Of a DNA stretch of 64,000 nt, positions 46,486 through 55,341 are shown in pieces. Each line of letters opens with the position of its first letter. Position 1 is the first letter of the stretch. Under the pieces are notes generated by a model that had not been told where the DNA came from, made no database searches, and was given only the letters and a program-made list of their open reading frames with translations. The DNA comes from UBA10349 sp003485905 (GTDB taxonomy: Bacteria; Pseudomonadota; Gammaproteobacteria; Arenicellales; Arenicellaceae), in assembly GCA_943787185.1 (NCBI GenBank), contig CALSLL010000002.1, forward strand, positions 248,001 through 312,000, given 5' to 3'. The translations under genes were made by a program, and so were the position numbers.

Positions 46486-47049
46486 ATGCGCCGTGGTTGG
46501 TTGATCCGCTCCTTACTTTTGATGGTGCTAACTCGCTCCGCGCTCGCGGCCGAAATCCTCAATGGGGATGTTGATCGGAAAGACGGAATATTTAACGTCG
46601 AGTATATTGCGGAGGTAGATGTAAGCCCTCAAGTGCTTGCAGATGCGATACTAAATTACGAAGAGTATGTTCGACTTTCACCACTCGTAGAGGAAATTAG
46701 TTTTAGTCAGGCAGCTACTGATTTTCCGAGAGTGGATGTGAGGTTGCGTATCTGTATTTTGTATCTTTGCCGTTCGGTAAATAAATTGACGGATGTGATA
46801 GTTCGATCACCACGTGAGTTTGAATTTAGAGGGATTGATGGTGAAGGCGACTTCGAGCAATCCAGGGAAATAACGAGGGTTATTGAAATAGATGGCAACC
46901 CCAATCGGTCGATTTTTGAGTATTCAGCAAAATTAAAACCAGGGTTTTTTGTGCCACCATTTATCGGAAGTTGGATAGTGGGACGTCAAGTCGCGAAGGA
47001 ACTAATGGGCACTTTGCGCCGCTTGGAAGAGATTCAAGAGCAACAATAG
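46486..47049 (+). CDS. Exported SRPBCC/cyclase-like protein
   Basis: 187 residues from ATG 46486, chosen because GAGG lies 6 bases upstream; GTG 46465 and ATG 46474 are alternatives. A signal peptide (RRGWLIRSLLLMVLTRSALA) is followed by a START/SRPBCC fold: VEYIAEVDVSPQVLADAILNYEEYVRLSPLVEEI near the start and a long C-terminal helix (RQVAKELMGTLRRLEEIQ). Such domains bind lipids or hydrophobic ligands. Two Cys (CILYLC) occur in one strand. Export of this fold suggests a periplasmic ligand. Function unknown. Confidence 0.8.
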   Translation: MRRGWLIRSLLLMVLTRSALAAEILNGDVDRKDGIFNVEYIAEVDVSPQVLADAILNYEEYVRLSPLVEEISFSQAATDFPRVDVRLRICILYLCRSVNKLTDVIVRSPREFEFRGIDGEGDFEQSREITRVIEIDGNPNRSIFEYSAKLKPGFFVPPFIGSWIVGRQVAKELMGTLRRLEEIQEQQ

Positions 47050-47099
47050 CCTTGTCGCACAAGCGCGATCCTTCAACGTTAACTTATAAGAGCAGCTAC

Positions 47100-47126
47100 A
47101 ATTTCTAAGCGCATAGCGCTAGAATT
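47100..47126. repeat. Imperfect inverted repeat upstream of ilvD
   Basis: AATT-CTA-GCGC and GCGC-TAG-AATT arms around ATA, with single extra T and A on the left side. Lies 90 bp before the ilvD ATG and 50 bp after the preceding stop. No T-run follows. It may be an operator or a 3-prime hairpin. Confidence 0.4.
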
Positions 47127-47215
47127 GCCAATTCTTATTCAGAGTTAACCACTGTCTGACCATGGTTTGGTAATCGGCCAGTATTAAATTCAAATAACTA
47201 AAATTAAAATCAACA

Positions 47216-48892
47216 ATGGCTCAAATAAATAAATTCAGTTCTCGTATAACTCAACCCAAGTCGCAAGGTGCATCACAGGCACAATTATATGGCACGGGAA
47301 TGTCTCGTGAGGATATGGATCGTGCGCAAATTGGTATTGCAAGCATGTGGTGGGAAGGAAACACCTGCAATATGCATTTGAATGATTTGGCTGCTGAAGT
47401 TAGAGCTGGCGTGATTGATGCGGATATGGTTGGCATGCGATTTAATACTATAGGCGTGAGCGACGGTATCGCAAACGGTACTTCCGGCATGTCATTTTCA
47501 TTGCAATCTAGAGATATTATTGCTGATTCAATTGAAACGGTTGTATCTGCACAGTGGTATGACGGGGTAGTCACTATACCGGGGTGTGACAAGAATATGC
47601 CGGGCTGCATTATCGCAATGTCACGGCTCGATCGCCCTGCGATTATGGTTTATGGAGGTTCGATTAAGCCCGGGTTGCTGGGGAAATCTTCGTTGGATAT
47701 TATTTCTGCGTTTCAGGCATATGGCGAATTTTTATCCAACAAGATAGATGATGAAGAACGTGTTCAGGTAATACAGAAGTCTTGTCCTGGCGCTGGCGCT
47801 TGTGCCGGAATGTATACTGCTAATACTATGGCTAGCGCTATTGAAGTAATGGGCATGAGTTTGCCATTTAGCTCATCAATGCCGGCTATTGATCCAGGTA
47901 AACTTGATGAGTGCAGGCGAGCAGGGGCGGCGCTGAAAAATCTATTGGAAAAAGACATCAAGCCTAGCGATATATTAACTCGTACATCGTTTGAGAATGC
48001 GATGGTTTTAATTACCGTATTGGGTGGATCCACAAATGCGGTATTGCATTTGTTGGCGATGGCGCGTGCCGCGCGAGTGGAGCTTACTATTGATGATTTT
48101 CAGGCGGTTTCTGATCGAATACCCTTGCTTGCAGATCTTAAACCAAGCGGCCGCTACTCTATGCTGGACCTGCACGAACGGGGAGGAACGCCAGCGGTAA
48201 TCAAGTTCTTGCTCGCAGAAGGGCTGCTCGAAGGTGATTGTCTTACAGTAACCGGAAGAACTTTGGCGGAGAACGTGGCCGAGTTACCGGGTTTGGATGA
48301 TGGCCAAGATATAATTCGAGCATTAAAAGACCCCATAAAAGCCGAAGGGCACATTCAGATTTTAAAAGGAAATTTGGCACCAGGCGGTGCAGTAGCAAAA
48401 ATTACCGGTAAGGAAGGCGAACGCTTTGTTGGGCCTGCTCGAGTGTTTGATTCTGAAGAATTAATGCTCGCGGCGCTGGAGGAAGGCAAAATATTAGCTG
48501 GTGACGTCGTAGTTATCAGATATGAGGGCCCTAAGGGCGGTCCAGGGATGCCTGAAATGTTGACCCCGACGTCGGCCGTTATGGGTGCGGGTTTGGGAGA
48601 TAAGGTCGCGATGATGACAGATGGTAGATTCTCTGGTGGATCACATGGTTTTATCATTGGTCATGTCGTCCCAGAGGCTCAGGAGGGTGGTCCACTCGCA
48701 CTTATTAATGACGGCGACGTTATTACGCTTGATGCTGTAGATAATCGAATTGATGTCGATATATCAGATAAGGAAATGGCAGATCGGCGAGCAAGTTGGG
48801 TGATGCCAGCTTATAAAGCAGAACGCGGCACACTGTTTAAATATATAAATACCGTCAAAGATGCATCGAACGGATGTGTTACAGACGAATAA
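47216..48892 (+). CDS. ilvD: Dihydroxy-acid dehydratase
   Basis: 558-residue Fe-S enzyme of valine, leucine, isoleucine and pantothenate synthesis. Cluster-binding Cys are in GNTCNMH (early), PGCDKNMPGC and QKSCPGAGACAGMYTANTM. The C-terminal MTDGRFSGGSHGFIIGHVVPEA is the IlvD active-site signature. The length is at the short, [2Fe-2S]-type end (about 555-570), as in plant and many bacterial IlvD, rather than the 616-residue E. coli type. The other ilv genes are not here. gloA starts 15 bp downstream. Confidence 0.97.
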   Translation: MAQINKFSSRITQPKSQGASQAQLYGTGMSREDMDRAQIGIASMWWEGNTCNMHLNDLAAEVRAGVIDADMVGMRFNTIGVSDGIANGTSGMSFSLQSRDIIADSIETVVSAQWYDGVVTIPGCDKNMPGCIIAMSRLDRPAIMVYGGSIKPGLLGKSSLDIISAFQAYGEFLSNKIDDEERVQVIQKSCPGAGACAGMYTANTMASAIEVMGMSLPFSSSMPAIDPGKLDECRRAGAALKNLLEKDIKPSDILTRTSFENAMVLITVLGGSTNAVLHLLAMARAARVELTIDDFQAVSDRIPLLADLKPSGRYSMLDLHERGGTPAVIKFLLAEGLLEGDCLTVTGRTLAENVAELPGLDDGQDIIRALKDPIKAEGHIQILKGNLAPGGAVAKITGKEGERFVGPARVFDSEELMLAALEEGKILAGDVVVIRYEGPKGGPGMPEMLTPTSAVMGAGLGDKVAMMTDGRFSGGSHGFIIGHVVPEAQEGGPLALINDGDVITLDAVDNRIDVDISDKEMADRRASWVMPAYKAERGTLFKYINTVKDASNGCVTDE

Positions 48893-48907
48893 ATTATTGG
48901 GGATCAG

Positions 48908-49291
48908 ATGAGAATTTTACACACAATGTTGCGTGTCGGTGACTTAGACCGATCAATCGATTTTTATACTGAAGTATTTGGAATGAAGCTGATGCGAAAA
49001 GATGATTACCCGGAGGGGCGGTTCACTAACGTATTTGTTGGTTATGGTGATGAGGCGACTGATGCTGTGCTTGAATTAACGCACAACTGGGATATATCTG
49101 AATATGATATTGGATCCGCCTACGGACATATCGCGATCGAGGTTGATGATGTCTACCAGGCGGTTGAAGATATATGCGGACGTGGCGGTGAAATATCGCG
49201 AGAGGCTGGCCCTATGAAAGGCGGAACTCGTGTATTGGCATTTGTTAGAGACCCTGACGGGTACGCTATTGAGTTACTCGGTGCGGAATAA
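48908..49291 (+). CDS. gloA: Lactoylglutathione lyase (glyoxalase I)
   Basis: 127-residue glyoxalase I isomerising the methylglyoxal-glutathione hemithioacetal. Metal ligands: His5 in ILHTMLRVGD, Glu in AVLELTHN, His in YGHIAIEVDD and Glu in YAIELLGAE. The length matches the Ni-type bacterial enzyme (E. coli 135). GGGGATCAG precedes ATG 48908. It is 15 bp after ilvD and may be co-transcribed, with no evident metabolic link. Confidence 0.96.
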   Translation: MRILHTMLRVGDLDRSIDFYTEVFGMKLMRKDDYPEGRFTNVFVGYGDEATDAVLELTHNWDISEYDIGSAYGHIAIEVDDVYQAVEDICGRGGEISREAGPMKGGTRVLAFVRDPDGYAIELLGAE

Positions 49292-49453
49292 TCATATCTG
49301 GGTACCAAATATATGAAGAATTCGGTTAAATTTTCTTCATAGTTGTTAGTTGCTACCCTTTGCTGCGGGGTAAACTGCCGTTACACTAGGGTGTGTATAA
49401 GTTAGGGGAGTCACAGTAATAGTGATTCGAAAATAATCGATAGAGGAAAAAAT

Positions 49454-49840
49454 ATGAAATATTCACTTTCAACATTAGCCATGGTGGTTTTTACGGGATC
49501 TGTATTTGCACAGGACTTATCCGCACCACCTTCTGACTCAGTTGAAATTGTCGTTCCTGAGATGGCTTCTGCTTGTGAATTGGCCGAACCGCCAGCCGCG
49601 ATAGCAGTAGACGCTGATTACGATACTTTGGTTGCAGCACAAGGTGGCGTTAAAAGTTTTCAGGCAAGTGCCGAGGCTTATCGGGAATGTCTAGACGGCG
49701 TGCGTGATTCGCCTGATTTGACTGAAGGCAACGAGATTGCTTTAAATGCTCTGCATGATCAAAGTGTTGATCTGGAAGAGCAAGTTGCCGGAAGATTCAA
49801 CGAAGCAGTAAAAGCTTATAAGGCAGCAAATCCTAATTAG
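49454..49840 (+). CDS. Small secreted hypothetical protein
   Basis: Family not recognised. 128 residues with a signal peptide (KYSLSTLAMVVFTGSVFAQ). The mature part is acidic and Ala-rich, with a Pro-rich start (LSAPPSDS), two Cys (ASACEL, YRECLD) that may pair, and a helical C-terminus (NALHDQSVDLEEQVAGRFNEAVKAYKAA). AGAGGAAAAAAT precedes the ATG. Monocistronic, between gloA and rarA. Confidence 0.75.
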   Translation: MKYSLSTLAMVVFTGSVFAQDLSAPPSDSVEIVVPEMASACELAEPPAAIAVDADYDTLVAAQGGVKSFQASAEAYRECLDGVRDSPDLTEGNEIALNALHDQSVDLEEQVAGRFNEAVKAYKAANPN

Positions 49841-49955
49841 GTCTAGCTTACTGGTGGTAGCTTTATTTTAAAGTCATAGCCAGTAGTCGGTCGCTTTGAG
49901 TGCTTAACTTAAAGCTGATTACCTTAATAATTATTTGTCTTTTTAACTGCAGAAT

Positions 49956-51260
49956 ATGGCGGAGCGAGCTATAGATACTCGACCGCTAGCAGATAGAATG
50001 CGGCCCAGCCATCTCGATGAGGTGGCTGGGCATTTGCATTTATTGGGTGAGGGGAAACCATTACGTAGGGCTATTGAGGCTGGGCAATTGCACTCGATGG
50101 TGTTTTGGGGCCCACCAGGCACCGGTAAAACTACACTGGCCAGACTACTGGCAAATCACACGGATGCAGAATTCATAACCTTGTCTGCGGTGCTCGCGGG
50201 TGTGAAGGATATTCGATTGGCAACTGAAACCGCCAGTGCTCGCAAGCTTGCAGGCTTAGGCGATACTGTGCTGTTTGTTGATGAAGTACATCGATTCAAT
50301 AAGGCGCAGCAAGATGCATTTCTTCCGCATATTGAAGACGGTACGATTATATTTATAGGCGCAACCACGGAAAATCCATCTTTTGAGTTAAACAACGCTC
50401 TGCTATCCAGGTTGCGTGTATACGTACTTAAGTCGCTTAACGGAAACGAGCTGCGATCTTTGATTGCTAGAGCCATTGAAGATGTCGAGTGCGGATTGGG
50501 TCGCTCTAGTTTAAGCGTGGATGAAGAGGCGATCGATGCGCTGGTGAATTACGCGGACGGCGATGCCCGGCGTGTTTTAGGTGCATTGGAGCTGGCGGCC
50601 GATTTGACGCTGGATGGACAAATTAATGTTCAGGTGTTGAGCGAGGTGCTGGCTGGGGGGGCGGTGCGCAGGTTTGATAAAGGTGGTGACGCATTTTACG
50701 AGCAGATTTCCGCATTGCATAAATCGGTGCGAGGCTCATCGCCTGATGCGGCACTTTATTGGTTATGTCGAATGTTGGATGGCGGGTGTGATCCTCTATA
50801 CGTTGCGCGGCGTGTGGTACGTATGGCTTCGGAGGATATAGGGAATGCGGATCCACGCGGGTTAGCATTGGCATTGGATGCGTGGCAGGCACAGGAACGA
50901 TTAGGTAGCCCTGAGGGTGAATTGGCTATTGCTCAGGCTGTGGTCTATTTGGCAGTAGCACCAAAAAGTAACGCCGTTTATACCGCATTTAAGGCAGCTA
51001 TGGCAGATGCCAAGTCAAATGGGTCGCTTGAAGTGCCCATGCACTTACGGAATGCTCCAACCAAATTAATGAAAGATATGGCATATGGTGATGGCTATCG
51101 ATATGCCCATAATGAAGAGGGTGGGTATGCTGCAGGTGAGAATTATTTCCCTGATGAGATGAAACCAGCAGAATATTACTACCCGGTTGACCAAGGTTTG
51201 GAAATAAGAATTGCTGAGAAGATGACGAAATTGCGACGTATGGATAAACGGCAAGGCTAA
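49956..51260 (+). CDS. rarA: Replication-associated recombination protein A
   Basis: 434-residue AAA+ ATPase (RarA/MgsA, eukaryotic WRNIP1) acting at stalled replication forks. Walker A GPPGTGKTT at 52-60, Walker B LFVDEVHRF near 105, sensor TTENPSFELN and LSRLRVY. The C-terminal tetramerisation domain (SEDIGNADPRGLALALDAWQA, MHLRNAPTKLMK, YRYAHNEEGGY) is intact. Normal size (E. coli 447). No lolA or serS neighbour as in E. coli. Confidence 0.97.
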   Translation: MAERAIDTRPLADRMRPSHLDEVAGHLHLLGEGKPLRRAIEAGQLHSMVFWGPPGTGKTTLARLLANHTDAEFITLSAVLAGVKDIRLATETASARKLAGLGDTVLFVDEVHRFNKAQQDAFLPHIEDGTIIFIGATTENPSFELNNALLSRLRVYVLKSLNGNELRSLIARAIEDVECGLGRSSLSVDEEAIDALVNYADGDARRVLGALELAADLTLDGQINVQVLSEVLAGGAVRRFDKGGDAFYEQISALHKSVRGSSPDAALYWLCRMLDGGCDPLYVARRVVRMASEDIGNADPRGLALALDAWQAQERLGSPEGELAIAQAVVYLAVAPKSNAVYTAFKAAMADAKSNGSLEVPMHLRNAPTKLMKDMAYGDGYRYAHNEEGGYAAGENYFPDEMKPAEYYYPVDQGLEIRIAEKMTKLRRMDKRQG

Positions 51261-51361
51261 ACCAAGGCTATCATGTGGGGTACTGATCGGATAAAAATTG
51301 GAGTAAAGCCATTCGGTTAATGGCAAACTCGGTTGAGGAATAACAAGATTATGAGTTTAAC

Positions 51362-51790
51362 TTGAGTAAGCAATATTTTAAGAACTTGGAGACTGCACCA
51401 GTTGGTGAGCGCAGACCATTGGATGAGCTATTGGATAATATTCAGTTTAATCCCCAAGGATTAATTCCGGTTGTATCGCAAGATACGGGGACAGGTGAGG
51501 TGTTGATGCTGGCTTACATGAATGGCGAAGCACTAAAGAGAACGATTGATACTGGTCGCATGACATTTTGGTCGCGATCTCGTCAGTCGTACTGGTGTAA
51601 GGGAGAGACATCTGGGAACTTGCAGACTTTAGTCGAAATGCGCCTGGACTGTGACGGTGATGCGCTACTCTGTAAGGTTGAGCAGATTGGCCCGGCATGC
51701 CATACCGATCGGCGCGGTTGTTTTTATTTGCGGGTTGATGGAGATGCTGCCATCGTTGAAATAGTGGATGAGTTCCAATCTGAATTTTAA
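51362..51790 (+). CDS. hisI: Phosphoribosyl-AMP cyclohydrolase
   Basis: 142-residue zinc/magnesium enzyme opening the purine ring of PR-AMP in histidine synthesis. Motifs: QDTGTGEVLMLAYMNGEAL, TFWSRSRQSYWCKGETSGN, DCDGDALLCKV and PACHTDRRGCF with the zinc cysteines. Only the cyclohydrolase half is present, with no HisE fusion. The first possible start is TTG 51362; no in-frame ATG precedes the domain. GAGGA at 51335 is better placed for ATG 51351, a 5-codon frame (ATG AGT TTA ACT TGA) that overlaps the TTG, so coupling is possible. No other his gene is here. Confidence 0.95.
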   Translation: MSKQYFKNLETAPVGERRPLDELLDNIQFNPQGLIPVVSQDTGTGEVLMLAYMNGEALKRTIDTGRMTFWSRSRQSYWCKGETSGNLQTLVEMRLDCDGDALLCKVEQIGPACHTDRRGCFYLRVDGDAAIVEIVDEFQSEF

Positions 51791-51791
51791 C

Positions 51792-52280
51792 TTAAGTTTG
51801 GCTTTCGCAGGCGTCACATAAACCGGTTATTTCAATAGTTTGTCGGTTTGCATTAAATCCGATAGAGGCTGCTGTAGCATCAATTGCTTTGACAATTCTC
51901 AGATCTTCTATTTCCGCAACACCTCTGCATTGGGTGCAAATTAAAAATTGGCCCTGATGGTGCTCATCTGGTGCCGGGCAGCCGATATATGAGTTGAGAG
52001 ATTCCAGCCGGTGGATTAGTCTGGCCTCGACCAAAAAGTCTAGCGCCCGGTAGGCTGTTGGCGGCGATGGCTTGTGGCCTCGTGTTCGAAGCTTTTCTAG
52101 TACATCATAGGCCCCAACTGGCTTGTGAGTTTGCCAAACTATAGCTAATACCTCTTTCCTTAACGTCGTCAGTTTTAGGCCTTTGTCTGTGCAGCTCAGT
52201 TCTGCTTGTTCTAGGGCTTCCTGAGTACAATGCGCGTGGTTGTGCCGCCCGAAAAAAGGGCTAATAATTTTGTCACTCAT
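51792..52280 (-). CDS. zur: Fur-family regulator, Zur-like
   Basis: 162 residues from ATG 52280 (GGTGACC upstream). Zinc-responsive repressor by similarity: winged helix (LRKEVLAIVWQTHKPVGAYDVLEKL), HKPSPPTAYRALDFLVEA recognition region, and structural-zinc cysteines CTQCRG and CDACES. EHHQGQFLICTQC is Zur-like rather than Fur-like. A palindrome resembling gamma-proteobacterial Zur boxes lies in its leader (52293-52312), suggesting autoregulation. It is convergent with hisI, one base apart. Divergent merC-like gene at 52416. Confidence 0.9.
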   Translation of the reverse strand: MSDKIISPFFGRHNHAHCTQEALEQAELSCTDKGLKLTTLRKEVLAIVWQTHKPVGAYDVLEKLRTRGHKPSPPTAYRALDFLVEARLIHRLESLNSYIGCPAPDEHHQGQFLICTQCRGVAEIEDLRIVKAIDATAASIGFNANRQTIEITGLCDACESQT

Positions 52281-52292
52281 TGGGTCACCATT

Positions 52293-52312
52293 TGTTATAG
52301 TATTACATAACA
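52293..52312. promoter_or_regulatory. Putative Zur-box palindrome
   Basis: TGTTAT (52293-52298) and ATAACA (52307-52312) around 8 A/T-rich bases. The known gammaproteobacterial Zur site is a GTTATA...TATAAC palindrome; the spacing here is wider than in that consensus. It lies 12 bp upstream of the zur ATG and about 105 bp upstream of the divergent merC-like gene. Confidence 0.55.
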
Positions 52313-52415
52313 TTGTGGCGGGTGCCAAAGGTAGTAGAAAGGTTGTTTCAGCAGGTCTCCAATCTTTTGAACAAGGCGCCTGTTTTTATACTCTTACTTT
52401 AGCGGTCATATTACT

Positions 52416-52835
52416 TTGAGCTCTCAATTTTCTCGTCGTTTGGATAAGGTAGCTATCTTATTTGCAGGGCTATGTATGGTGCATTGCCTAGTGCTGCCGT
52501 TGGTATTGACTGTGGGTTCGATCGCTAGCGTCGGATTTATGGGGCATGATCAATTTCACCTATTTATGTTATGGCTGGTGCTGCCAGTAAGTATATTAGC
52601 ACTCGGTATTGGCTGTGCAAGACACAGGAATGGTCTAGTCGCGGCGACTGGGATAGTTGGTCTTTGCTTGATTGTGTTGGCAGCCGTGACGGAGCACGGG
52701 CTAATTTCGGAAGCCGCTGAGTTGTCTTCCGCGGTAGCAGGTTCGTTATTGTTATCGATAAGCCATGCTCTCAATTACCGTGAGTGCCGCACGGGGCATT
52801 GTTGTGAGCATGATCCTGAAGTGCTAGGCAAGTAG
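52416..52835 (+). CDS. MerC-domain membrane protein
   Basis: 139-residue inner-membrane protein with four hydrophobic segments, MerC family. Cys pairs are typical: CMVHCLVLP in TM1, and a C-terminal metal-binding-like ECRTGHCCEHD. MerC was described as a mercuric-ion importer, but chromosomal MerC-like proteins next to zur are common and zinc-linked function is possible. The start is TTG (52416) with no obvious Shine-Dalgarno. Divergent from zur and possibly sharing the operator at 52293-52312. Confidence 0.85.
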   Translation: MSSQFSRRLDKVAILFAGLCMVHCLVLPLVLTVGSIASVGFMGHDQFHLFMLWLVLPVSILALGIGCARHRNGLVAATGIVGLCLIVLAAVTEHGLISEAAELSSAVAGSLLLSISHALNYRECRTGHCCEHDPEVLGK

Positions 52836-52935
52836 CAGCGATTTAACAGGGCTTATATTTGCGTTGCTCGAAAAATAGAGATGGTTTAGAGCGTTAGGAA
52901 ATATTAATTTAAACTTTTTCTGAACCGTATTTTAT

Positions 52936-53655
52936 TTAAGTGCAATAACGGTTTGCAGGAGAGTTGCTAGATTTTTGAATTCTCCAACGACGACATCGGT
53001 TTTCACGTACAACACTTATATTTCGAACCCAGGGATTGACCGCTCCGATTTCGCGCGCTTTTTGCAGTGCTTCGGTCTGTGTGCGATAGCTACCATAAAG
53101 TACATAAGCCTGGGTTTGCCGTGCACTTGCTTGGGTAAACTGCTTAACCAACGAATCTCCAGAGAGTTGGTTCTGTTCCAAGTATTTTGTGAGGCCCGCG
53201 GGAGTTTGAAACTTAGCTAATTGAATCGTGAAATTCCCAGGCTGCTGCGCAAAAAGCCAATTGTCATCCTGTGTGGCTTTGAATTCAGTTGGAATAGCTG
53301 CAGGTGCCGCGCTTGCAACAGCAACCTGCGTTGCGGGGCGGCCGATTGGCGACTCGATTGTAGGAGTTGCCGGGCAACCAGAGACGCCTATAGGGGCTGG
53401 CGCGCCACTGTGGTCAGCTAGTACCCAACCTGTAAAGTCGCTAGGCGAGGTGATATACGACCAATCGCGGCCTGCGCATTGAACGCCTACCGCTTCACCA
53501 TTTTGCAGGAAGCCAAGTTTGTTAGTGTCGTTTATTGTCGGGTTTGCCCGAACGTTGACCGAGTTGCCGGTTATGCGCCCTGCGTCGGTGGTTGTGGTTC
53601 GTAAATACCTTGAACTTACCCACATTGGGATTCCAGTGCGGCGACGAATTTTCAA
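52936..53655 (-). pseudogene. C-terminal part of frameshifted SH3-SPOR envelope protein
   Basis: This frame carries the end of a bacterial SH3 domain (GHWLKIRRRTGIPMWVSSRYL), a complete second SH3 domain (NSVNVRANPTINDTNKLG), a linker and a SPOR domain (FTIQLAKFQTPAG onward, about the last 100 residues). It has no credible start of its own: the first start codon is TTG inside the first SH3 domain. It continues the Sel1 gene at 53522-55135 if one A is skipped in the A8 tract (53666-53673 on the plus strand as T8). SPOR domains bind denuded septal peptidoglycan. See the finding on the frameshift. Confidence 0.8.
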
Positions 53656-55135
53656 CCAATGGCCGTTTTTTTTCTAAAACATCAACTCGTTCACTGGTAG
53701 GCAATATCCCCAACGTATTGCTTTGGGTGTTGGAATCCTGATAAATAACCATGGCTCGATCAATGCTAAAGGTATCGATTGATCGTGTGGATGATCGAGT
53801 ACTGTTGCTTGAGCTGGCGACGCCCATAGTATTTGTTACTTGATTTGCGTTTGAACTGCTACGGCCTTGCTGCGCTTTTCGTGCAACCGCGGCGCGTGCG
53901 GCTGCATTGCTGGGCCCATTGGTGATTGCGGTTGGTCGGCGCGCAGGCAGTAATGGGTTAGTCGACGATTGTGGAGTTGTTTGTTGTGCTGACGTTGCGC
54001 TTGTATTGCTGTTCTGCTCGGTAATAAGTGCTTGGCTATTAGAGGGTAGCGTTGTGCGAGAGGTTGCCGAACTAGGAGGGATTGATACAGCTTGGGCAGC
54101 CGTCGCTATGTTTCTGGGTTTTTTCGCTAAATGCGGTGGTACTGTGGTTTCGTCATCAAGCTGCGGGTCAGCTGTTTCAGGTGACTTTATGGTTTGTTCA
54201 TTTCGGTTTGGCAAGTTTGGTGTTTGACTGTCATTCGTGACAGGGTTAGTGGCGGCTACCTGAGTTGGGCTAGCAGTAATGGGTTCGGTGACGGGCATCG
54301 GTTCAGGTTCTGATACCGGCGGTGTCGGTTCGATATCGGCTACCGGTGGGGTATCGGGTTCCGTCAACGGAACCGGTAGAGGTTCATTTGCCAAAGGCGG
54401 CGCTGGTGCTGGCTCAGCCGTACGTGCAGGTTCCTGGGCTGGCTCGAGAGCAGGCTCCGGAATTGTTGTATTTGCCTCTGCGGTTGTAGCTTCGGTATTC
54501 CAGCCTAATCGATTAACAAGTGCTTGGGATCGAGGTTCGCCTTGCGCTGCGGCCGCAATAAACCAACGTCTGGCTTCGCTTTCGTCCTTTGTTGCACCAA
54601 TACCCATATAATAGGCACGGCCAACGTTAAACTGTGCTAGATCATCACCGGCCTCTGCAGCGGAGGTCCACCAGCGTACTGCCTCTGGCTCATCTTTTTC
54701 TGTACCACTGCCAGACATGAAGGCATGCCCTAAATTATATTGCGCTGCAATGTGATCCTGGCGGGCTGCTTGAAGGTACCAATATTCGCTTTGTTCGGGG
54801 TCTGGGGTGACGCCTTGGCCTTCTCGAAACATGGTGCCTACTTTAAATTGGGCTTCCGCTTCTCCTTCGAACGCTTTGATCATCCATGCATCTAGTGCTT
54901 CTTTGTACTTTCCATCTTGATAGAGCGCCTCGATTTCATCTGGGTCCGAGGTGAATTCTTCAGTTTGGGCATGTGCACTTTCCAACATTGTCGTTGAAAA
55001 AGCGATAGTAACCATTAAAACCAAGCTATGCTTTCTTAAGAATTTTAGTGAGAGTGATGCCGCTGCCGTGGGGGAAAGGTTTTTATATACCTCCCCGCAC
55101 ACCACAGTGGTTACTGGTTTCTCTCCACGCTTCAT
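53522..55135 (-). CDS. Sel1-repeat protein, N-terminal part of frameshifted gene
   Basis: 537 residues from ATG 55135; the last 45 or so (PLVENSSPHW to the end) are out-of-frame. Signal peptide-like segment (about 30-55, ending SAHAQ). At least four Sel1/TPR-like repeats at about 75-215 (AQFKVGTMFREGQG, AQYNLGHAFMSGSG, AQFNVGRAYYMGIG), then a long Pro/Ser/Thr/Gln-rich linker (about 230-460). The start of an SH3 domain (AMVIYQDSNTQSNTLG, VDVLEK) is cut by the A8 tract. The restored product would be about 720 residues: Sel1, linker, two SH3 domains, SPOR. Probable periplasmic cell-wall protein. Confidence 0.85.
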   Translation of the reverse strand: MKRGEKPVTTVVCGEVYKNLSPTAAASLSLKFLRKHSLVLMVTIAFSTTMLESAHAQTEEFTSDPDEIEALYQDGKYKEALDAWMIKAFEGEAEAQFKVGTMFREGQGVTPDPEQSEYWYLQAARQDHIAAQYNLGHAFMSGSGTEKDEPEAVRWWTSAAEAGDDLAQFNVGRAYYMGIGATKDESEARRWFIAAAAQGEPRSQALVNRLGWNTEATTAEANTTIPEPALEPAQEPARTAEPAPAPPLANEPLPVPLTEPDTPPVADIEPTPPVSEPEPMPVTEPITASPTQVAATNPVTNDSQTPNLPNRNEQTIKSPETADPQLDDETTVPPHLAKKPRNIATAAQAVSIPPSSATSRTTLPSNSQALITEQNSNTSATSAQQTTPQSSTNPLLPARRPTAITNGPSNAAARAAVARKAQQGRSSSNANQVTNTMGVASSSNSTRSSTRSIDTFSIDRAMVIYQDSNTQSNTLGILPTSERVDVLEKKRPLVENSSPHWNPNVGKFKVFTNHNHRRRAHNRQLGQRSGKPDNKRH

Positions 55136-55341
55136 GTTTGCTTTAGCTTCGCTCCGATTGGCGTCCCACAAATTTATTTTGCGGTAACCATTTGGATGAA
55201 TTCACGCGATTGTAATTTATGTGCTTGATCGGCGCTACACAAAAAACACTAAGTTTTGTGTTTTTTTATTGCCTTACCTATATATATAGTGAAAAATACG
55301 GCTTGAGTGGTTGGTTTGCATTAATACAGGAGAAGTGTGGT

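Noticed and set aside
52936..53655. Independent gene for the SPOR protein starting at TTG 53655
   Set aside because: The start falls inside an SH3 domain; the domain is completed by the other frame, so it is the rest of a frameshifted gene.
55219..55341. Longer N-terminal start of the outer-membrane protein gene
   Set aside because: The extra 41 residues have no signal-peptide character; ATG 55342 has CAGGAGAAG and starts a clear signal peptide.
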